The notes: a model not told the origin generated them from the sequence alone. DNA of 64,000 nt from Streptomyces sp. NRRL WC-3605 (GCF_001509795.1 NZ_LLZN01000042.1:105337-169336); one strand, 5' to 3'; counted from the first letter of the stretch, positions 21,863-32,377 are shown. Numbers and translations are program-made.

Positions 21863-22993
21863 TCAGCCGCTCAGGCGCACCGGCATGATCAGGTACTTGT
21901 AGGCCTCGTCCGCCTCCGCGTCCAGGGCCGGCTTGCCGCTGAGCAGCGCGGGCTTGGTGGACGTGGTGAACGACAGCTGCGCCACCGGGGAGTCGATCGC
22001 GCTCAGGCCGTCCAGCAGGAAGGTCGGGTTGAAGGCGATCGAGATGTCGTCGCCCTCCAGCTGGGCGTCGACCCTTTCCACAGCCTGTGCGTCGTCGCTG
22101 GAGCCGGCCTCCAGGATGAGCACGCCCTGCTCGAAGCTGAGCCGCACCGGCGTGTTCCGCTCGGCGACCAGGGCCACGCGCTTGACGGCCTCGACGAACG
22201 GCGCCGTCTCGATCACGGCGACCGAGTTGAACTCCGTCGGGAACAGCGTGCGGTACTTCGGGAGGTCGCCCTCGAGCAGACGGGTCGTCGTCCGGCGCCC
22301 GGCGCCCTCGAAACCGATCAGGCCCTCGCCCGCACCGGAGCCGGAGAGCGCCAGGGTGACGCTGTCACCGCTGGTGAGCGCCTTGGCGGTGTCCAGGAGG
22401 GTCTTGGCGGGCACCAGGGCGACCGCCGAGGCCTCCGGGTTCTCCGGCTTCCACAGGAACTCGCGGACCGCGAAGCGGTAGCGGTCGGTGGAGGCCAGGG
22501 TGACGGTGTCGCCCTCGATCTCGATGCGGACACCGGTGAGGACGGGCAGCGTGTCGTCGCGGCCGGCCGCGATGGCGACCTGGGCTGCGGCGGAGGCGAA
22601 GACCTCACCGGGGACGGTGCCGGTGGCGGTGGGCATCTGCGGCAGCGCCGGGTACTCCTCCACCGGCAGGGTGTGGAGGGTGAAGCGCGAAGAGCCGCAG
22701 ACCACGGTCGCCCGTACACCGTCTGTGGAAATCTCCACCGGCCGGTTGGGGAGTGCGCGGCAGATGTCGGCGAGGAGACGGCCGGACACCAGGACGGTGC
22801 CCTCCTCCTCGACCTCGGCCTCGACACCCACCCGGGCGGAGACCTCGTAGTCGAAGCTGGACAGGCTCAGCTGACCGTCCTCGGCCTTCAGGAGGAGGCC
22901 GGCGAGGACAGGCGCCGGCGGACGGGCCGGGAGGCTGCGCGCCGCCCAGGCCACGGCCTCCGCGAGTACGTCGCGTTCCACCCGGATCTTCAC
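21863..22993 (-). CDS. dnaN: DNA polymerase III beta subunit (sliding clamp)
   Basis: 376 residues from the GTG at 22993 (AGGAGG 8 nt upstream). It has three clamp folds, typical beginning MKIRVERDVLAEAVAWAARSL and end YKYLIMPVRL. It encircles DNA and tethers polymerase and repair factors. The longer frame from 23104 is not conserved. It is downstream of oriC on the same strand as dnaA. Confidence 0.98.
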   Translation of the reverse strand: MKIRVERDVLAEAVAWAARSLPARPPAPVLAGLLLKAEDGQLSLSSFDYEVSARVGVEAEVEEEGTVLVSGRLLADICRALPNRPVEISTDGVRATVVCGSSRFTLHTLPVEEYPALPQMPTATGTVPGEVFASAAAQVAIAAGRDDTLPVLTGVRIEIEGDTVTLASTDRYRFAVREFLWKPENPEASAVALVPAKTLLDTAKALTSGDSVTLALSGSGAGEGLIGFEGAGRRTTTRLLEGDLPKYRTLFPTEFNSVAVIETAPFVEAVKRVALVAERNTPVRLSFEQGVLILEAGSSDDAQAVERVDAQLEGDDISIAFNPTFLLDGLSAIDSPVAQLSFTTSTKPALLSGKPALDAEADEAYKYLIMPVRLSG

Positions 22994-23802
22994 TGTTGCC
23001 GCCTCCTGCTGTTGCCGGCGCTTCTCGGCCTGCCTGGCTTCGTCGTCTGTCTCGGTGTCGTCGGCCCCAGTGAGGGGAAGGACACCGGGAACAGTCTGAC
23101 GCACCCCACTGACAGTAGGTGCCTCTCGGGGTCAAGTCGTGACGTGGGGCAGCCGGGAGCCGGACAGCGAGTTGTGCACAGGCCCCTCTTCGAAACGAAT
23201 TCCCAGCTCTCTCTAGTTGGGAGTAGTAGTAGGGCCTGTGGATACCGTGGATAACCTCGTTTGCCCAGCTCAGGGCCGAGATTTTGTCCACCGGGGCTGT
23301 GGGTGGAGGCCGTGGACAACCGGCCGTTTCTGTGGAGAACGGAAAGTTCTGCACACCCCGTGCACAGGACAGGGCGACTTCTCCCCAGCGCCGTCCCCAG
23401 CTTTACCCGCCTTTCCCACAGGGCAACCCGGCACCTTCGTGTGACGCCTTTCACTCGCCTCGGTGAGGAGCCGCGTCGCGTTGCCGAACAGTGGACAGCG
23501 GTGTGGAGAAGCTGGGAATCACTGGGGACAACCGGCTCCAGCCTGTGGGTCGCCCGTGGACAACTTCGTGCACAGGCTGTGGATCTCCGCGTCGTCCACA
23601 GTCTGTGGAGAGCGCTCGTCCACGAATCCACAACCGGTTGACCTGGTCTGATGGTCCTTCAACAGACCCGCCTGTGGACACAGTCTGGACAACTTCCCGG
23701 TCCCCAGGGTGTGGACGCGAGAAAGTCGCCGAATCTGTGGAGGAAGACCGTAACCCGGCAGTTAATCGAACAAGCGCTGTCGCGAGACGCGGGGCGGACG
23801 AT

Positions 23803-23925
23803 GCCGCGGGAGGTGCCGCGGACGGTGTCGGAAGCGCCGCGGGCGGTCTCGGGAGGCGCCCTGGACGGTTTCGGGGGGTGCTGCGGACGGTGTCGGGAAG
23901 CGCCGCGGGCCGGCGTCGCGCGCCG
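23803..23925. repeat. Imperfect ~22-bp tandem repeat between dnaA and the oriC boxes
   Basis: The full units start at about 23815, 23836, 23858 and 23880; partial units flank them at 23803 and 23902. The consensus is about GCCGCGGACGGTGTCGGGAA plus 2 bp; spacing is 21-22 bp. The units contain no DnaA box. Confidence 0.7.
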
Positions 23926-23974
23926 TCCCCGACCACTTGCCGGCCCGTCCCCGGCCCGTCCCCGGGCATGACGA

Positions 23975-24006
23975 AGGGCGCCTCCGGAGAGATCCGGAGG
24001 CGCCCT
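23975..24006 (-). terminator. Terminator of dnaA
   Basis: Perfect 14-bp arms with loop GAGA, about 47 bp after the dnaA stop on the minus strand. Confidence 0.85.
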
Positions 24007-24052
24007 CGGCGGTGTGCGGCCGGCCACGGACGGGCCGGCGGCAGGTGGTCCG

Positions 24053-26017
24053 TCAGCCGTTCTTGATGCGGTTGGTGAGCTCGGTGACCTGGTTGTAGAT
24101 GGAGCGCCGCTCGGCCATCAGATTGCGGATCTTGCGGTCGGCGTGCATCACCGTGGTGTGGTCGCGCCCGCCGAACAGCGCGCCGATCTTCGGCAGCGAC
24201 AGGTCCGTCAGCTCACGGCACAGGTACATGGCGATCTGGCGGGCCGTGACGAGTGCCCGCCCGCGCGAGGTGCCGCACAGGTCCTCGACCGTGAGGCCGA
24301 AGTAGTCGGCGGTGGCGCCCATGATCGCCGTGGAGGTGATCTCCGGTGCCGAGTCCTCGCCACCGGGGATCAGGTCCTTCAGCACGATCTCCGTCAGCCC
24401 CAGGTCGACAGGCTGCCGGTTGAGCGACGCGAACGCCGTCACCCGGATCAGCGCGCCCTCCAGCTCGCGGATGTTGCGCGAGATGCGGGAGGCGATGAAC
24501 TCCAGCACCTCCGGCGGGGCGTTGAGCTGCTCCTGGACCGCCTTCTTGCGCAGGATCGCGATACGCGTCTCCAGTTCGGGCGGCTGCACGTCCGTGATCA
24601 GACCCCACTCGAAGCGGTTGCGCAGCCGGTCCTCCAGGGTGACCAGCTGCTTGGGCGGCCGGTCGCTGGAGAGCACGATCTGCTTGTTCGCGTTGTGCAG
24701 GGTGTTGAAGGTGTGGAAGAACTCCTCCTGCGTCGACTCCTTGTCCGCGAGGAACTGGATGTCGTCGACGAGCAGGATGTCCATCTCGCGGTACCGCTTG
24801 CGGAAGCTGTCGCCCTTGCCGTCGCGGATCGAGTTGATGAACTCGTTCGTGAACTCCTCCGAGCTCACGTACCGCACGCGCGTGCCGGGGTAGAGGCTGC
24901 GCGCGTAGTGCCCGATCGCGTGCAGCAGGTGCGTCTTGCCGAGCCCCGACTCCCCATAGATGAAGAGGGGGTTGTACGCCTTCGCGGGCGCCTCGGCGAC
25001 GGCCACCGCGGCCGCGTGCGCGAAGCGGTTGGACGCGCCGATGACGAACGTGTCGAAGAGGTACTTCGGGTTCAGCCGCGCGGTGGGCTCACCGGGGCCG
25101 GACGCCGGCGCGGGCTGCGCGGCGAGCGGACCGGGGGCGCCGGACGCCGGAAGGTTCGAGCCGACCGGCCCGCCCCGGTGCACATGACCGGAGCCGGGCG
25201 GCGGATCGGGCAGCTCGCGGCGCGGCCCGCGGTCGTAATCCGAACGCGGCTGGTCGTAGTCCGGCCGCTGGTCGTACTCCGGGCGCTGCTGCTCGTACTC
25301 GGGCCGCGGCTTGTCGTAGTCCGGGCGCTGCTGCTCGTAGTCGGAGCGGCGCTGGTCGCGGTCGGAGCGCTTCCCCTCGTACGACGGCCGGTCCACCGGC
25401 TGGGGACGGTAGTCCTGCGACGAGGAGCCGTAGGCGTCCTGCCCGTAGGAGTCCTGGCCGTACGACTCCTGCGGCGAGGCGTACGGGTCGCGCTCGGGGA
25501 AGCCGAGGCGCTGCTGCTGCCAGCCGTAGTCGTCCTGGGACGGGCGCGGCCAGCTGCCCGGCGCGGGCTCCGAGCGCTGGTACTCGCCGGGGTAGGCCGG
25601 GCGCGCGGTCGGCAGCGGGTCGGACATGTGGTCGTCGGCGCGGTGCCGGCCGTAGCCCTCGTACGACGGGAGCTCCGGTTCCTCGTAGCGGGGCTGGGCC
25701 TGGGGCTGGGGCGACGGAGGGGCCGGGGCCGGGGGCTCGCCCGCCGAGTCGTCGACGGTGATCGCGATGCGGATCGGGCGTCCGCACTCACGGGTCAGGG
25801 TCTCGCTGACGACCGGGGCCAGCCGGCCCTCCAGTACGCCCTTCGCGAATTCGTTCGGTACGGCGAGCAGTGCGGTGTCGGCGACCAGCGCGAGGGGCTG
25901 GCAGCGCCGGATCCAGTGCTCGTCCTTCGCCTCCACACCCTGCCCGCGGCCCTCACCGAGGAGCTGCTCGAGTACTCGTGGCCACACTGCGGCAAGATCG
26001 GCAGGTACGTCAGCCAC
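24053..26017 (-). CDS. dnaA: Chromosomal replication initiator protein DnaA
   Basis: 654 residues, GTG at 26017. Domain I (about 1-90) starts [19 protein letters not shown]. Domain II is unusually long and disordered (about 90-300), as in other Streptomyces DnaA, and includes six heptad-like repeats of the type RPDYDQP. The AAA+ domain III has Walker [14 protein letters not shown], Walker [11 protein letters not shown] and sensor [12 protein letters not shown]. Domain IV has the DnaA signature [19 protein letters not shown] and [11 protein letters not shown]. It binds oriC and probably its own promoter box at 26174. Confidence 0.98.
   Translation of the reverse strand: MADVPADLAAVWPRVLEQLLGEGRGQGVEAKDEHWIRRCQPLALVADTALLAVPNEFAKGVLEGRLAPVVSETLTRECGRPIRIAITVDDSAGEPPAPAPPSPQPQAQPRYEEPELPSYEGYGRHRADDHMSDPLPTARPAYPGEYQRSEPAPGSWPRPSQDDYGWQQQRLGFPERDPYASPQESYGQDSYGQDAYGSSSQDYRPQPVDRPSYEGKRSDRDQRRSDYEQQRPDYDKPRPEYEQQRPEYDQRPDYDQPRSDYDRGPRRELPDPPPGSGHVHRGGPVGSNLPASGAPGPLAAQPAPASGPGEPTARLNPKYLFDTFVIGASNRFAHAAAVAVAEAPAKAYNPLFIYGESGLGKTHLLHAIGHYARSLYPGTRVRYVSSEEFTNEFINSIRDGKGDSFRKRYREMDILLVDDIQFLADKESTQEEFFHTFNTLHNANKQIVLSSDRPPKQLVTLEDRLRNRFEWGLITDVQPPELETRIAILRKKAVQEQLNAPPEVLEFIASRISRNIRELEGALIRVTAFASLNRQPVDLGLTEIVLKDLIPGGEDSAPEITSTAIMGATADYFGLTVEDLCGTSRGRALVTARQIAMYLCRELTDLSLPKIGALFGGRDHTTVMHADRKIRNLMAERRSIYNQVTELTNRIKNG
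25226..25348 (-). repeat. Heptad-repeat coding segment in DnaA domain II
   Basis: Six consecutive units of 6-7 codons read [34 protein letters not shown] and RSDYDRG. Confidence 0.8.
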
Positions 26018-26400
26018 AGGGCACGCTCTCTCACAGGTCCCACGAACGTGTGATTGTGGGACGGGTCGGGATTCAATCGGGTGGAGTCAGAATCTGGGGG
26101 GACAAGGGAACGAATCGGAGTTCCGTCACGGTAGTCAGCGCGACGGGTACGGTTCAAGTCGTTGTCCCCAGCCTGTGGATAGTGTCCCCCAGTCGCGGCT
26201 GGTTTGACCGGATGGCGTAGCCGCGCGTACCGTAACCAGGTCGAGTTGTCGATGGCTGCTGCCGCCTGCCTCCGATGGGCACAGGTCACGTCAGGTGACC
26301 GGATAGCGGTGCACTCGGGCGTAACTGCGAGCTACTCGTGGGCGCACGGTGACAGCCAGGACGGCACCCGCCACCACCGATTTATTACTGGAGCCCCCGA
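26018..26400. promoter_or_regulatory. Divergent dnaA / rpmH promoter region
   Basis: 383 bp. It holds a DnaA box TGTGGATAG at 26174-26182 (reverse CTATCCACA) suited to dnaA autoregulation, and a palindrome GGTCAC-N5-GTGACC at 26284-26300 on the rpmH side. No gene was seen. Confidence 0.65.
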
Positions 26401-26538
26401 GTGAGCAAGCGCACCTTCCAGCCGAACAACCGTCGTCGCGCGAAGACCCACGGCTTCCGGCTGCGTATGCGCACCCGTGCCGGCCGCGCGATCCTCGCGT
26501 CCCGCCGTAGCAAGGGTCGCGCCCGTCTGTCCGCCTGA
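26401..26538 (+). CDS. rpmH: 50S ribosomal protein L34
   Basis: 45 residues, GTG at 26401, reading [20 protein letters not shown], then [23 protein letters not shown]. It has the very basic, short L34 form. First gene of the plus-strand run rpmH-rnpA-yidD-yidC-jag-rsmG. Confidence 0.97.
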   Translation: MSKRTFQPNNRRRAKTHGFRLRMRTRAGRAILASRRSKGRARLSA

Positions 26539-26559
26539 TCCCGGTCAGGTCATGCCGTC

Positions 26560-26931
26560 GTGCTGCCCACCGAGAACCGGCTGAGGCGGCGCGAGGACTT
26601 CGCGACCGCGGTACGACGAGGGCGCCGGGCAGGACGCCCGCACCTCGTCGTCCATCTTCGTAGCGGTGCCACGGACCCGCATGCGCCTGGGGAGAGCGCT
26701 CCCCCGACGCGTGCGGGTTTCGTCGTGAGCAAGGCCGTGGGTGGTGCAGTCGTGCGGAACAAGGTGAAGCGCAGGCTTCGCCATCTCATGCGCGATCGAG
26801 TCGACCAGCTGCCCCCCGGTAGCCTGGTAGTCGTACGAGCGCTACCCGGTTCGGGTGACGCCGACCATGCACAGCTGGCCCGAGACCTGGACGCCGCTCT
26901 GCAGCGGCTCCTGGGAGGGGGCGCGCGATGA
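26560..26931 (+). CDS. rnpA: Ribonuclease P protein component
   Basis: 123 residues, GTG at 26560, 21 bp after rpmH. It starts [14 protein letters not shown] and contains the RNase P signature [14 protein letters not shown]. The protein assists RNase P RNA in tRNA 5' maturation. yidD overlaps its stop (ATGA). Confidence 0.96.
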   Translation: MLPTENRLRRREDFATAVRRGRRAGRPHLVVHLRSGATDPHAPGESAPPTRAGFVVSKAVGGAVVRNKVKRRLRHLMRDRVDQLPPGSLVVVRALPGSGDADHAQLARDLDAALQRLLGGGAR

Positions 26932-27281
26932 AGTACCCACTGCTGGCTCTGATCAAGCTGTACCAGTGGACGATCAGTCCACTGCTGGGTCCGGTGTGCA
27001 AGTACTACCCGTCGTGCTCCCACTACGGGTACACGGCCATCGACCGGCACGGTGCGATCAAGGGCACGGCGCTCACCGCCTGGCGCATCCTGCGATGCAA
27101 CCCGTGGTCACTGGGCGGTGTGGACCATGTCCCGCCGCGCAAGCGTCCGCGGTGGCACGAACTGCTGCGCAACGCATGGCGCGCACGCAAGGGCGGGCCC
27201 TCCGCCGCCGAAACGGCCATTGAAGAGAATGTTCCTTCGAGCCCGGCCGCAGAGACCTCGCCCCATGCCCAAGGAGCATGA
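26928..27281 (+). CDS. yidD: Membrane protein insertion efficiency factor YidD
   Basis: 117 residues, overlapping rnpA by 4 bp. The YidD core has [31 protein letters not shown] and [16 protein letters not shown] membrane-associated helper of YidC. The C-terminus extends beyond the domain by about 35 polar residues. Confidence 0.95.
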   Translation: MKYPLLALIKLYQWTISPLLGPVCKYYPSCSHYGYTAIDRHGAIKGTALTAWRILRCNPWSLGGVDHVPPRKRPRWHELLRNAWRARKGGPSAAETAIEENVPSSPAAETSPHAQGA

Positions 27282-27284
27282 TTA

Positions 27285-28547
27285 GTGGACACGATTGCCA
27301 GCCTCTTCAGCTTCATCACGACACCCGTCTCATGGGTCATCGTCCAGTTCCACTCGGTGTACGGCGCCATCTTCGGCCCCGACACGGGGTGGGCCTGGGG
27401 CCTGTCCATCGTGTCCCTGGTGATCCTGATCCGTATCTGCCTGATCCCGCTCTTTGTGAAGCAGATCAAGGCGACCCGGGCCATGCAGACGCTCCAGCCC
27501 GAGATGAAGAAGATCCAGGAGCGCTACAAGAACGACAAGCAGCGTCAGTCCGAAGAGATGATGAAGCTGTACAAGGAGACGGGCACCAACCCGCTCTCCT
27601 CGTGCCTTCCCATCCTGGCGCAGTCGCCGTTCTTCTTCGCCCTGTACCACGTGCTCAACGGCATCGCCACGGGCAAGACGATCGGCGTCATCGACGATCA
27701 GCTGCTCGAGAGCGCCCGTAAGGCACACATCTTCGGTGCCCCGCTCGCCGCGAAGTTCACGGACAGCGCCGACAAGGTCGCCCAGCTCGGCGCCACGCTG
27801 ACGGACGTCCGGGTCGTCACCGCGATCATGATCGTCCTGATGTCGGCGTCGCAGTTCTACACGCAGCGCCAGCTGATGACGAAGAACGTCGACACCACGG
27901 TGAAGACGCCGTTCATGCAGCAGCAGAAGATGCTCATGTACATCTTCCCGGTCATGTTCGCCGTCTTCGGCATCAACTTCCCGGTCGGTGTCCTCGTCTA
28001 CTGGCTGACCACCAACGTGTGGACCATGGGCCAGCAGATGTACGTCATCCACAACAACCCGACCCCGGGTTCCAAGGCCCAGGCCGCCTACCTGGAGCGC
28101 CTCACCAAGCGCGTCACGCAGCACGGCAAGGTCCGCGGGCGCGGCGAGAAGGCCATCATCAAGGCCATCGTGGCCAAGGGCCGCGACCGCAACGAGTACG
28201 AGCGCAAGTTCATCAACAGTCTGTCCAAGGCGAGCCTCGCCGCGCAGCCCGACGGCACCGTGCTCAAGAGCGAGGGCGCCGTCGCCACCGTGACCGAGGA
28301 CGGCACCCCGGCCGGCGGTGCTCCACGGCGTCAGCAGCCGAAGCGGCAGAGCAAGTCGCAGCGCCAGTCGGCCGCCAAGCACGCCGACGAGCCGACGTCC
28401 CTGCAGAAGGCCGACGCGTCCGAGGACGACAAGCCCGAGGCGGCCAAGAAGCCCGCGCCGAAGCCCGCAGGACAGGGTCGCAGCAAGGCCCAGTCCGGGC
28501 AGCGCAAGGGCGGTCCGCAGCGCCCCAAGTCCCCGTCCAAGAAGTAA
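27285..28547 (+). CDS. yidC: Membrane protein insertase YidC/Oxa1
   Basis: 420 residues, GTG at 27285, 3 bp after yidD. It has five membrane segments of the YidC2/Oxa1 type, with the hydrophilic-groove Arg in the first long core helix ([19 protein letters not shown]), [15 protein letters not shown] and [15 protein letters not shown]. The C-terminal tail (about 260-420) is very basic and Lys/Ala/Gln-rich, probably ribosome-binding. Confidence 0.97.
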   Translation: MDTIASLFSFITTPVSWVIVQFHSVYGAIFGPDTGWAWGLSIVSLVILIRICLIPLFVKQIKATRAMQTLQPEMKKIQERYKNDKQRQSEEMMKLYKETGTNPLSSCLPILAQSPFFFALYHVLNGIATGKTIGVIDDQLLESARKAHIFGAPLAAKFTDSADKVAQLGATLTDVRVVTAIMIVLMSASQFYTQRQLMTKNVDTTVKTPFMQQQKMLMYIFPVMFAVFGINFPVGVLVYWLTTNVWTMGQQMYVIHNNPTPGSKAQAAYLERLTKRVTQHGKVRGRGEKAIIKAIVAKGRDRNEYERKFINSLSKASLAAQPDGTVLKSEGAVATVTEDGTPAGGAPRRQQPKRQSKSQRQSAAKHADEPTSLQKADASEDDKPEAAKKPAPKPAGQGRSKAQSGQRKGGPQRPKSPSKK

Positions 28548-28562
28548 GAAGGAGCCCATCCC

Positions 28563-29075
28563 GTGACGGAAGGCACCACCTCCGCCGCCGCCGAGGGTGC
28601 AGACACCCTGACCCGCCTGGAGCAGGAGGGCGAGATCGCGGCGGACTACCTCGAGGGTCTGCTGGACATCGCCGATCTCGACGGCGACATCGACATGGAC
28701 GTCGAAGCCGACCGCGCCGCTGTGTCGATCATCAGCGACGCCGGCGGCCGCGACCTGCAGAAGCTGGTCGGGCGCGACGGCGAGGTGCTGGAGGCGCTGC
28801 AGGAGCTGACGCGTCTCGCCGTGCACCGGGAGACCGGGGATCGCAGCCGGCTGATGCTGGACATCGCGGGCTACCGCGCCCAGAAGCGTGCCGAGCTCTC
28901 CGAGCTGGGTGCCAAGGCCGCCGCCGAGGTCAGGAGCACCGGCGAGCCGGTCAAGCTGAAGCCGATGACGCCGTTCGAGCGCAAGGTCGTGCACGACGCG
29001 GTCAAGTCGGCGGGGCTGCGCAGCGAGTCCGAGGGCGAGGAGCCGCAGCGGTTCGTCGTCGTTCTGCCCGCCTGA
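28563..29075 (+). CDS. jag: Jag/KhpB family KH-R3H RNA-binding protein
   Basis: 170 residues, GTG at 28563 with AAGAAGGAG upstream. A KH-type domain (about 65-95, SIISDAGGRDLQKLVGRDGEVLEALQEL) and an R3H domain (about 95-165, SRLMLDIAGYRAQKRAEL, ERKVVHDAV) are seen. It lacks the Jag-N domain found in firmicutes. It lies 15 bp after yidC. Confidence 0.95.
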   Translation: MTEGTTSAAAEGADTLTRLEQEGEIAADYLEGLLDIADLDGDIDMDVEADRAAVSIISDAGGRDLQKLVGRDGEVLEALQELTRLAVHRETGDRSRLMLDIAGYRAQKRAELSELGAKAAAEVRSTGEPVKLKPMTPFERKVVHDAVKSAGLRSESEGEEPQRFVVVLPA

Positions 29076-29091
29076 TCGGCCTTACGTTCTC

Positions 29092-29119
29092 CGGCCCCGT
29101 CTGCCCGCAGGCGGGGCCG
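29092..29119 (+). terminator. Hairpin between jag and rsmG (terminator or attenuator)
   Basis: CGGCCCCG...CGGGGCCG arms extended by inner pairs, followed by AACTTTG. It sits 17 bp after the jag stop, so it may reduce read-through into rsmG. Confidence 0.6.
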
Positions 29120-29194
29120 AACTTTGTCAGCGATAGTTCTCGTGGTTCTGGTGCAGGCGCCCGGTGCGCCGCGCCGTACGGAAGGACGGTCCCC

Positions 29195-29911
29195 GTGACG
29201 GAGGCAGCGGAGCTTCCCCCCGCGCCCGAGCAGGCACGTGAGGTGTTCGGCGATCGCTTCGCGGATGCGGTCCGCTATGCCGAGCTGCTCGCCGAGGCGG
29301 GTGTGCAGCGTGGCCTGATCGGGCCACGGGAGGTGCCTCGTCTCTGGGAGCGGCATCTCCTGAACTGCGCGGTGCTCTCCGAGGTCGTACCCGAGAACGT
29401 CACGGTGTGCGACGTGGGCTCGGGGGCCGGTCTGCCCGGTATCCCCCTGGCCCTGGTCCGGGAGGACCTGAAGATCACTCTGCTGGAGCCGCTGCTGCGG
29501 CGTACGACCTTTCTGACGGAGGTCGTGGAGCTGCTGGGACTGGACCACGTGACCGTCGTGCGCGGGCGCGCCGAAGAGGTCATGGGGACGCTGCAGCCGG
29601 TCCATGTCGTCACCGCGCGTGCCGTGGCCCCGCTGGACCGGCTGGCGACCTGGGGAATCCCTCTGCTGCGTCCCTACGGCGAGATGCTGGCCCTCAAGGG
29701 GGACACCGCCGAGGAAGAGCTGAAGAGTGCGGCCACCGCGTTGAGCAAGCTCGGTGCGGTGGGCACGTCCATCCTCCATGTGGGTGAGGGCGTCGTAGAT
29801 CCGCTGTCCACAGTCGTCCGGGTCGAGGTCGGGGAGAGCCCGGGCGGCGTGCGTTTCGCGGCCAAGCGTGCCAAGGCGGCCAGGACGGGGCGCACGCGCC
29901 GGCGCCGCTGA
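29195..29911 (+). CDS. rsmG: 16S rRNA (guanine(527)-N7)-methyltransferase RsmG (GidB)
   Basis: 238 residues from the GTG at 29195 (GAAGGA upstream). The SAM-binding motif CDVGSGAGLPGIPLALV, LLEPLLRRTTFL and VTARAVAPLDRL are typical. Loss of this enzyme gives low-level streptomycin resistance in Streptomyces. The C-terminus is basic (RTGRTRRRR). Confidence 0.95.
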   Translation: MTEAAELPPAPEQAREVFGDRFADAVRYAELLAEAGVQRGLIGPREVPRLWERHLLNCAVLSEVVPENVTVCDVGSGAGLPGIPLALVREDLKITLLEPLLRRTTFLTEVVELLGLDHVTVVRGRAEEVMGTLQPVHVVTARAVAPLDRLATWGIPLLRPYGEMLALKGDTAEEELKSAATALSKLGAVGTSILHVGEGVVDPLSTVVRVEVGESPGGVRFAAKRAKAARTGRTRRRR

Positions 29912-30004
29912 TCCGTCCCGACGACCAGACGTACTCCACACAAGCTGGCAAACCTACCCATGCCGGAGTGTCGCGACAGTTCGGCCTCGGCTGCTGTGCA
30001 TCGT

Positions 30005-30018
30005 GTTTCACGTGAAAC
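30005..30018. other. parS: parS site upstream of parA
   Basis: Exact GTTTCACGTGAAAC between rsmG and parA, in the parAB promoter region. Confidence 0.95.
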
Positions 30019-30209
30019 GTCGCTCACTGTTGCACGGCATCATCAGCCGCGGCCGCGCTGCTGCCGAACCTCGAGATCGGAAGCCTCTCGGTTCTCTAGG
30101 AGAGGGTGTTCCTGACAGCAATCCGTCCCCCGCGAGGGGCACGGAGTTGTCCACAGAGGTGGATTTCTCCACAGAACACCAGGCCTCACTGGTTCACGAC
30201 CCCGAAGAC

Positions 30210-31283
30210 ATGGGAGGCTCTGTTCATTGCGAGCCTGAAGTCGAGGAGAGTGAATCCTTGCGGTCCGACGCCAACATCGCGGGACCGATGACCGATCCGG
30301 TCCCCGGTCCCCGTACCGAGTCGATGGGGGAGGATGTTTCACGTGAAACACCGCCCCCGATGGACGACACTCCCATCGGTCGTGCTGCCCAATTGGCGGT
30401 GGAAGCTCTGGGCCGCGCCGGCGAGGGCCTGCCACGGCCCGAGCAGACCCGTGTCATGGTCGTCGCCAACCAGAAGGGCGGCGTAGGCAAGACGACCACC
30501 ACGGTCAACCTTGCCGCGTCTCTGGCTCTGCATGGTGGCCGTGTACTGGTCATCGACCTCGACCCGCAGGGCAACGCATCCACGGCTCTGGGAATCGATC
30601 ATCACGCCGAGGTCCCCTCGATCTACGACGTACTGGTGGAGAGCAAGCCGCTGGCGGAAGTCGTCCAGCCGGTCCCCGACGTCGAAGGCCTCTTCTGCGC
30701 CCCGGCCACGATCGATCTCGCTGGTGCGGAGATCGAGCTGGTCTCGCTGGTGGCGCGGGAGAGCCGGCTGGAGCGGGCCATCCAGGCGTATGAGCAGCCG
30801 CTGGACTACATCCTCATCGACTGCCCGCCGTCGCTCGGCCTGCTGACGGTCAACGCGCTGGTGGCGGGACAGGAAGTTCTCATCCCGATCCAGTGCGAGT
30901 ACTACGCGCTGGAGGGCCTGGGGCAGCTCCTGCGGAACGTCGACCTGGTGCGGGGACATCTCAACCCCGCCCTGCATGTCTCCACGATCCTGCTCACCAT
31001 GTACGACGGCCGCACCAGGCTGGCGTCGCAGGTCGCGGACGAGGTGCGCAGCCACTTCGGCGAAGAGGTGCTCCGAACGAGCATTCCCCGCTCGGTCCGC
31101 ATCTCCGAGGCGCCGAGCTATGGGCAGACGGTCCTGACCTACGATCCAGGATCGAGCGGTGCCCTGTCTTATCTTGAGGCGGCACGAGAAATCGCTCTGA
31201 GGGGCGTCGGTGTGAACTACGACCCGACGCAGGCCCATATCGGAGCCCAGAGCAACCCGAACATGGTGGAGGGGATCCAGTGA
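30210..31283 (+). CDS. parA: Chromosome partitioning ATPase ParA
   Basis: 357 residues from the ATG at 30210. An N-terminal disordered segment (about 1-80) carrying the parS-encoded VSRET is followed by the ParA/Soj ATPase: deviant Walker [27 protein letters not shown], and [19 protein letters not shown]. ParA forms filaments in sporogenic hyphae and drives ParB-bound origins. The start is uncertain: TTG 30258 has a better RBS (GAGGAGAG), and ATG 30288 is also in frame. Its stop overlaps parB. Confidence 0.93.
   Translation: MGGSVHCEPEVEESESLRSDANIAGPMTDPVPGPRTESMGEDVSRETPPPMDDTPIGRAAQLAVEALGRAGEGLPRPEQTRVMVVANQKGGVGKTTTTVNLAASLALHGGRVLVIDLDPQGNASTALGIDHHAEVPSIYDVLVESKPLAEVVQPVPDVEGLFCAPATIDLAGAEIELVSLVARESRLERAIQAYEQPLDYILIDCPPSLGLLTVNALVAGQEVLIPIQCEYYALEGLGQLLRNVDLVRGHLNPALHVSTILLTMYDGRTRLASQVADEVRSHFGEEVLRTSIPRSVRISEAPSYGQTVLTYDPGSSGALSYLEAAREIALRGVGVNYDPTQAHIGAQSNPNMVEGIQ
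30336..30349. other. parS: parS site inside parA
   Basis: Exact GTTTCACGTGAAAC read as Val-Ser-Arg-Glu-Thr in the disordered N-terminus of ParA. Confidence 0.95.
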
Positions 31284-32377
31284 GCGAGCGACGGAGGGGG
31301 TTGGGCCGTGGTCTCGGCGCACTGATCCCTGCTGCACCGACGGAGAAGACCGTGCCCCCACCGGCGCTGGGCGGCATTGCCGGTACGTCTACGGCGGCTG
31401 CCCCGGCGCTGAGCGACCGCGGAGTGGCCGCGGCCAAGGTGGCGACCCTGCCGCCTGTTTCACGTGAAACAGAGGAGCCGCCGGCGAACAACGCTGTCGA
31501 GGCTCCCTCGGCTCCGATGGGCGCCCACTTCGCGGAGATCCCCCTCGACGAGATCACGCCGAACCCCCGGCAGCCGCGGGAGATCTTCGACGAGGACGCT
31601 CTGCAGGAGCTCGTCACCTCCATCCAGGAGGTCGGCCTTCTCCAGCCGATCGTCGTACGTCAGCTCGCGCCGTCCCGCTACGAGCTCATCATGGGCGAGC
31701 GGCGGTGGCGTGCCTGCCGCGAGGCCGGCCTCGAAGCGATCCCGGCGATCGTGCGGGCCACGGACGACGAGAAGCTTCTCCTGGACGCCCTCCTGGAGAA
31801 CCTGCACCGGGCGCAGCTGAACCCGATCGAAGAGGCAGCGGCCTACGACCAGCTGCTGAAGGACTTCAACTGCACGCACGACCAGCTGGCGGACCGCATC
31901 GGCCGGTCCCGCCCCCAGGTCTCCAACACCCTGCGTCTGCTGAAGCTGTCCCCCAAGGTCCAGAACCGAGTGGCGGCCGGAGTCCTCTCCGCCGGGCACG
32001 CCCGGGCCCTGCTCTCGGTCGACGACCCGGAGGAGCAGGAACGGCTCGCCTACCGGGTGGTGGCCGAAGGGCTCTCGGTCCGTTCCGTCGAGGAGATCGT
32101 GACGCTGATGGGGTCGCGCCCTCAGAAAGCGCCGCGCTCCAAGGGGCCGCGGGCCGGCTCGGTGCCCTCGCCGGCGCTGTCCGACCTCGCCACTCGGCTC
32201 TCGGATCGCTTCGAGACGCGGGTGAAGGTCGAGCTGGGGCAGAAGAAGGGCAAGATCACCGTCGAGTTCGCCTCCCCCGAGGACCTGGAGCGGATCCTCA
32301 GCACGCTGGCTCCGGGGGAGAAGCTCGCGCTCCAGAAGAGCCTGCTCGGTGATGACGCCGAGGACGCCGAGAGCTGA
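31280..32377 (+). CDS. parB: Chromosome partitioning protein ParB
   Basis: 365 residues, GTG at 31280 overlapping the parA stop. The N-terminus has a ParA-contact-type segment [13 protein letters not shown]. The CTP-binding domain has NPRQPREIF and GERRWRAC. The helix-turn-helix ([18 protein letters not shown]) binds parS. The C-terminal dimer domain has [18 protein letters not shown]. ParB loads at parS and spreads as a CTP-dependent clamp. Confidence 0.98.
   Translation: MSERRRGLGRGLGALIPAAPTEKTVPPPALGGIAGTSTAAAPALSDRGVAAAKVATLPPVSRETEEPPANNAVEAPSAPMGAHFAEIPLDEITPNPRQPREIFDEDALQELVTSIQEVGLLQPIVVRQLAPSRYELIMGERRWRACREAGLEAIPAIVRATDDEKLLLDALLENLHRAQLNPIEEAAAYDQLLKDFNCTHDQLADRIGRSRPQVSNTLRLLKLSPKVQNRVAAGVLSAGHARALLSVDDPEEQERLAYRVVAEGLSVRSVEEIVTLMGSRPQKAPRSKGPRAGSVPSPALSDLATRLSDRFETRVKVELGQKKGKITVEFASPEDLERILSTLAPGEKLALQKSLLGDDAEDAES
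31457..31470. other. parS: parS site inside parB
   Basis: Exact GTTTCACGTGAAAC, read as VSRET in the linker between the ParB N-terminus and the CTP-binding domain. Confidence 0.95.

Larger units (their letters stand above)
22994..24052. other. oriC: Chromosomal replication origin oriC
   Basis: 1059 bp between dnaN and dnaA with no gene. DnaA-box-like 9-mers are seen at 23172, 23237, 23246, 23284, 23311, 23331, 23412, 23490, 23502, 23555, 23578, 23592, 23604, 23616, 23624, 23673, 23684, 23710 and 23736. They match the Streptomyces preference TTGTCCACA within one or two bases, mostly inverted (TGTGGANAN). This is the layout of Streptomyces oriC, with many weak boxes on both strands. An AT-richer patch lies at 23191-23235 and a tandem repeat at 23803-23925. 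Confidence 0.95.

Noticed and set aside
24053..26017. Repeats in dnaA domain II considered as a CRISPR-like or mobile repeat
   Set aside because: They are in frame, code heptads, have no spacers and lie within a recognised disordered linker.
28019..29194. Long plus-strand frame extending rsmG upstream across yidC and jag
   Set aside because: It is an out-of-frame shadow of yidC/jag in G+C-rich DNA. RsmG homology begins at the GTG at 29195 with an RBS.
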